From positions 62,001 through 126,000 of the forward strand of contig NZ_JAQSDA010000007.1 in the NCBI RefSeq assembly GCF_029945685.1: a DNA stretch of 64,000 nucleotides, given 5' to 3'. This DNA is from Polaromonas sp. (lineage in GTDB: Bacteria > Pseudomonadota > Gammaproteobacteria > Burkholderiales > Burkholderiaceae_C). Made by a program: the position numbers and the translations under genes. The notes below the pieces were generated by a model. The model did not search any database and had not been told where the DNA came from. It saw only the letters and a program-made list of their open reading frames with translations. Positions within the stretch are counted from its first letter, which is position 1, and the number at the start of each line of letters is the position of its first letter. Shown one piece after another: positions 63,195 to 64,000 of this stretch.

Positions 63195-64000
63195 ATGAGC
63201 ACCCATACCCACTCCGCCACGCCGCTGTCCACCCACGACACCACCCGCATCGACGACACCCGCATAGGCGCGGTGCGCCCGCTGATCACGCCCGCCTTGC
63301 TGCAGGAGTGGCTGCCGGTGCCCGAAGCCAGCCTGAGCCTGGTGGAGCACAGCCGCGCGGCGATTTCGCGTGTGCTGCAGGGCGCCGATGACCGGCTGAT
63401 CGTGGTGGTCGGGCCCTGCTCCATCCACGACCATGACCAGGCCATGGACTATGCCCGCCAGCTGAAAGTGCAGGCCGATGCGCTGGCCGGCGAGCTGCTG
63501 GTGGTGATGCGTGTGTACTTCGAGAAGCCGCGCACCACCGTGGGCTGGAAGGGCTACATCAACGACCCGCATATGGACGGCAGCTTTGCCATCAACGAAG
63601 GGCTGGAAATGGCGCGGCGCCTGCTGCTCGACGTGCTGGCTCTGGGCCTGCCGGTGGGCACCGAGTTTCTGGACCTGCTGAGCCCGCAGTTCCTCAGCGA
63701 CCTGGTGAGCTGGGGCGCCATTGGCGCGCGTACCACCGAGAGCCCCAGCCACCGCCAGCTGGCCTCGGGCCTGAGCTGCCCGGTCGGCTTCAAGAACGGC
63801 ACCGACGGCGGCATCAAGGTTGCCACCGACGCCATCCAGGCGGCGCAGGCGCAACACGCCTTCATGGGCATGACCAAGATGGGCCAGGCCGCAATTTTTG
63901 AAACCCGCGGCAATAACGACTGCCACGTGATTTTGCGCGGCGGCAAACAACCCAACTATGCAAAAGCCGACGTGGACGCTGCCTGCGCACTGCTGAAGGG
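63195..64000 (+). CDS. aroG: Class I DAHP synthase (3' partial)
   Basis: 3-deoxy-D-arabino-heptulosonate 7-phosphate synthase, first step of the shikimate pathway (PEP plus erythrose 4-phosphate). The visible 268 codons show VVVGPCSIHDHDQAMDYA (PEP/metal), VYFEKPRTTVGWKGYINDP, GARTTESPSHRQLASGLSCP, VGFKNGTDGG and RGGKQPNY, matching AroF/G/H type I-alpha enzymes; the frame runs past the window end. ATG 63195 follows GCGGC with no strong ribosome binding site. A His/Thr/Ser-rich N-terminal tail precedes the core. Which aromatic amino acid inhibits it cannot be told. Confidence 0.94.
   Translation, partial: MSTHTHSATPLSTHDTTRIDDTRIGAVRPLITPALLQEWLPVPEASLSLVEHSRAAISRVLQGADDRLIVVVGPCSIHDHDQAMDYARQLKVQADALAGELLVVMRVYFEKPRTTVGWKGYINDPHMDGSFAINEGLEMARRLLLDVLALGLPVGTEFLDLLSPQFLSDLVSWGAIGARTTESPSHRQLASGLSCPVGFKNGTDGGIKVATDAIQAAQAQHAFMGMTKMGQAAIFETRGNNDCHVILRGGKQPNYAKADVDAACALLK

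Overview
The window is a high-GC bacterial chromosome segment spanning the replication origin. Gene content and order (rpmH-rnpA-yidD-yidC-mnmE to the left of dnaA-dnaN-gyrB, metX-metW, the surA-lptD group, an M20 peptidase, MetXW-type methionine synthesis) and two families of short dispersed repeats typical of Comamonadaceae point to a betaproteobacterium of the Burkholderiales, most likely Comamonadaceae near Polaromonas or Rhodoferax. This placement is inference from gene order and motifs; no database was searched.

Layout. 1-13.2 kb: end of an FAD oxidoreductase, then a two-partner secretion pair on the minus strand, a giant 3435-residue TpsA exoprotein and its TpsB transporter. TpsA contains a tandem duplication of 1902 bp. 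13.2-17.6 kb: a broken DUF2061 gene, malic enzyme maeB, and a secreted barnase-type RNase with a barstar-type inhibitor. 17.7-22.6 kb: lptD-surA-rsmA. 22.6-33.3 kb: amgK, rsmE, an MFS transporter, a lipase-like hydrolase with an M20 peptidase, a DUF72 protein, a SulP transporter and a chromate efflux pair. 33.4-36.3 kb: metX-metW behind a SAM-II-like riboswitch and terminator, then a TMEM165/GDT1 cation exporter behind a yybP-ykoY (Mn2+) riboswitch. 36.4-42 kb: ammonium transporter; a bufferin-type RiPP operon (hvfA-hvfB-hvfC-DoxX); a TlpA-like thioredoxin; and a divergent ECF sigma/anti-sigma pair. 42.3-43.7 kb: two near-identical RRM RNA-binding protein genes, each with a hairpin that sequesters the ribosome binding site. 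43.7-50 kb: SDR, lptC-kdsC-kdsD, Kef-type antiporter, phosphatase and apt. 50.1-53.2 kb: a hypothetical protein, a cNMP-binding protein and mnmE. 53.3-61.9 kb: the origin block. 61.9-64 kb: an orphan MNT nucleotidyltransferase, a DUF4143 remnant, an exonuclease and the start of a DAHP synthase.

How parts work together. The most coherent accessory system is at 37.7-42 kb. The bufferin precursor, its MNIO/DUF692 enzyme and partner, a DoxX membrane protein and a TlpA-like protein lie beside an ECF sigma/zinc-finger anti-sigma pair. The hvfA leader and the TlpA-like gene leader share a two-box motif with identical 14-nt spacing, which suggests one metal- or thiol-responsive regulon. The other notable theme is RNA-level control: two metabolite or metal riboswitches and duplicated SD-sequestering leaders. 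Dispersed repeats have also entered coding sequence in frame, most clearly in metX. I saw no tRNA, rRNA, CRISPR array, prophage or complete insertion sequence.
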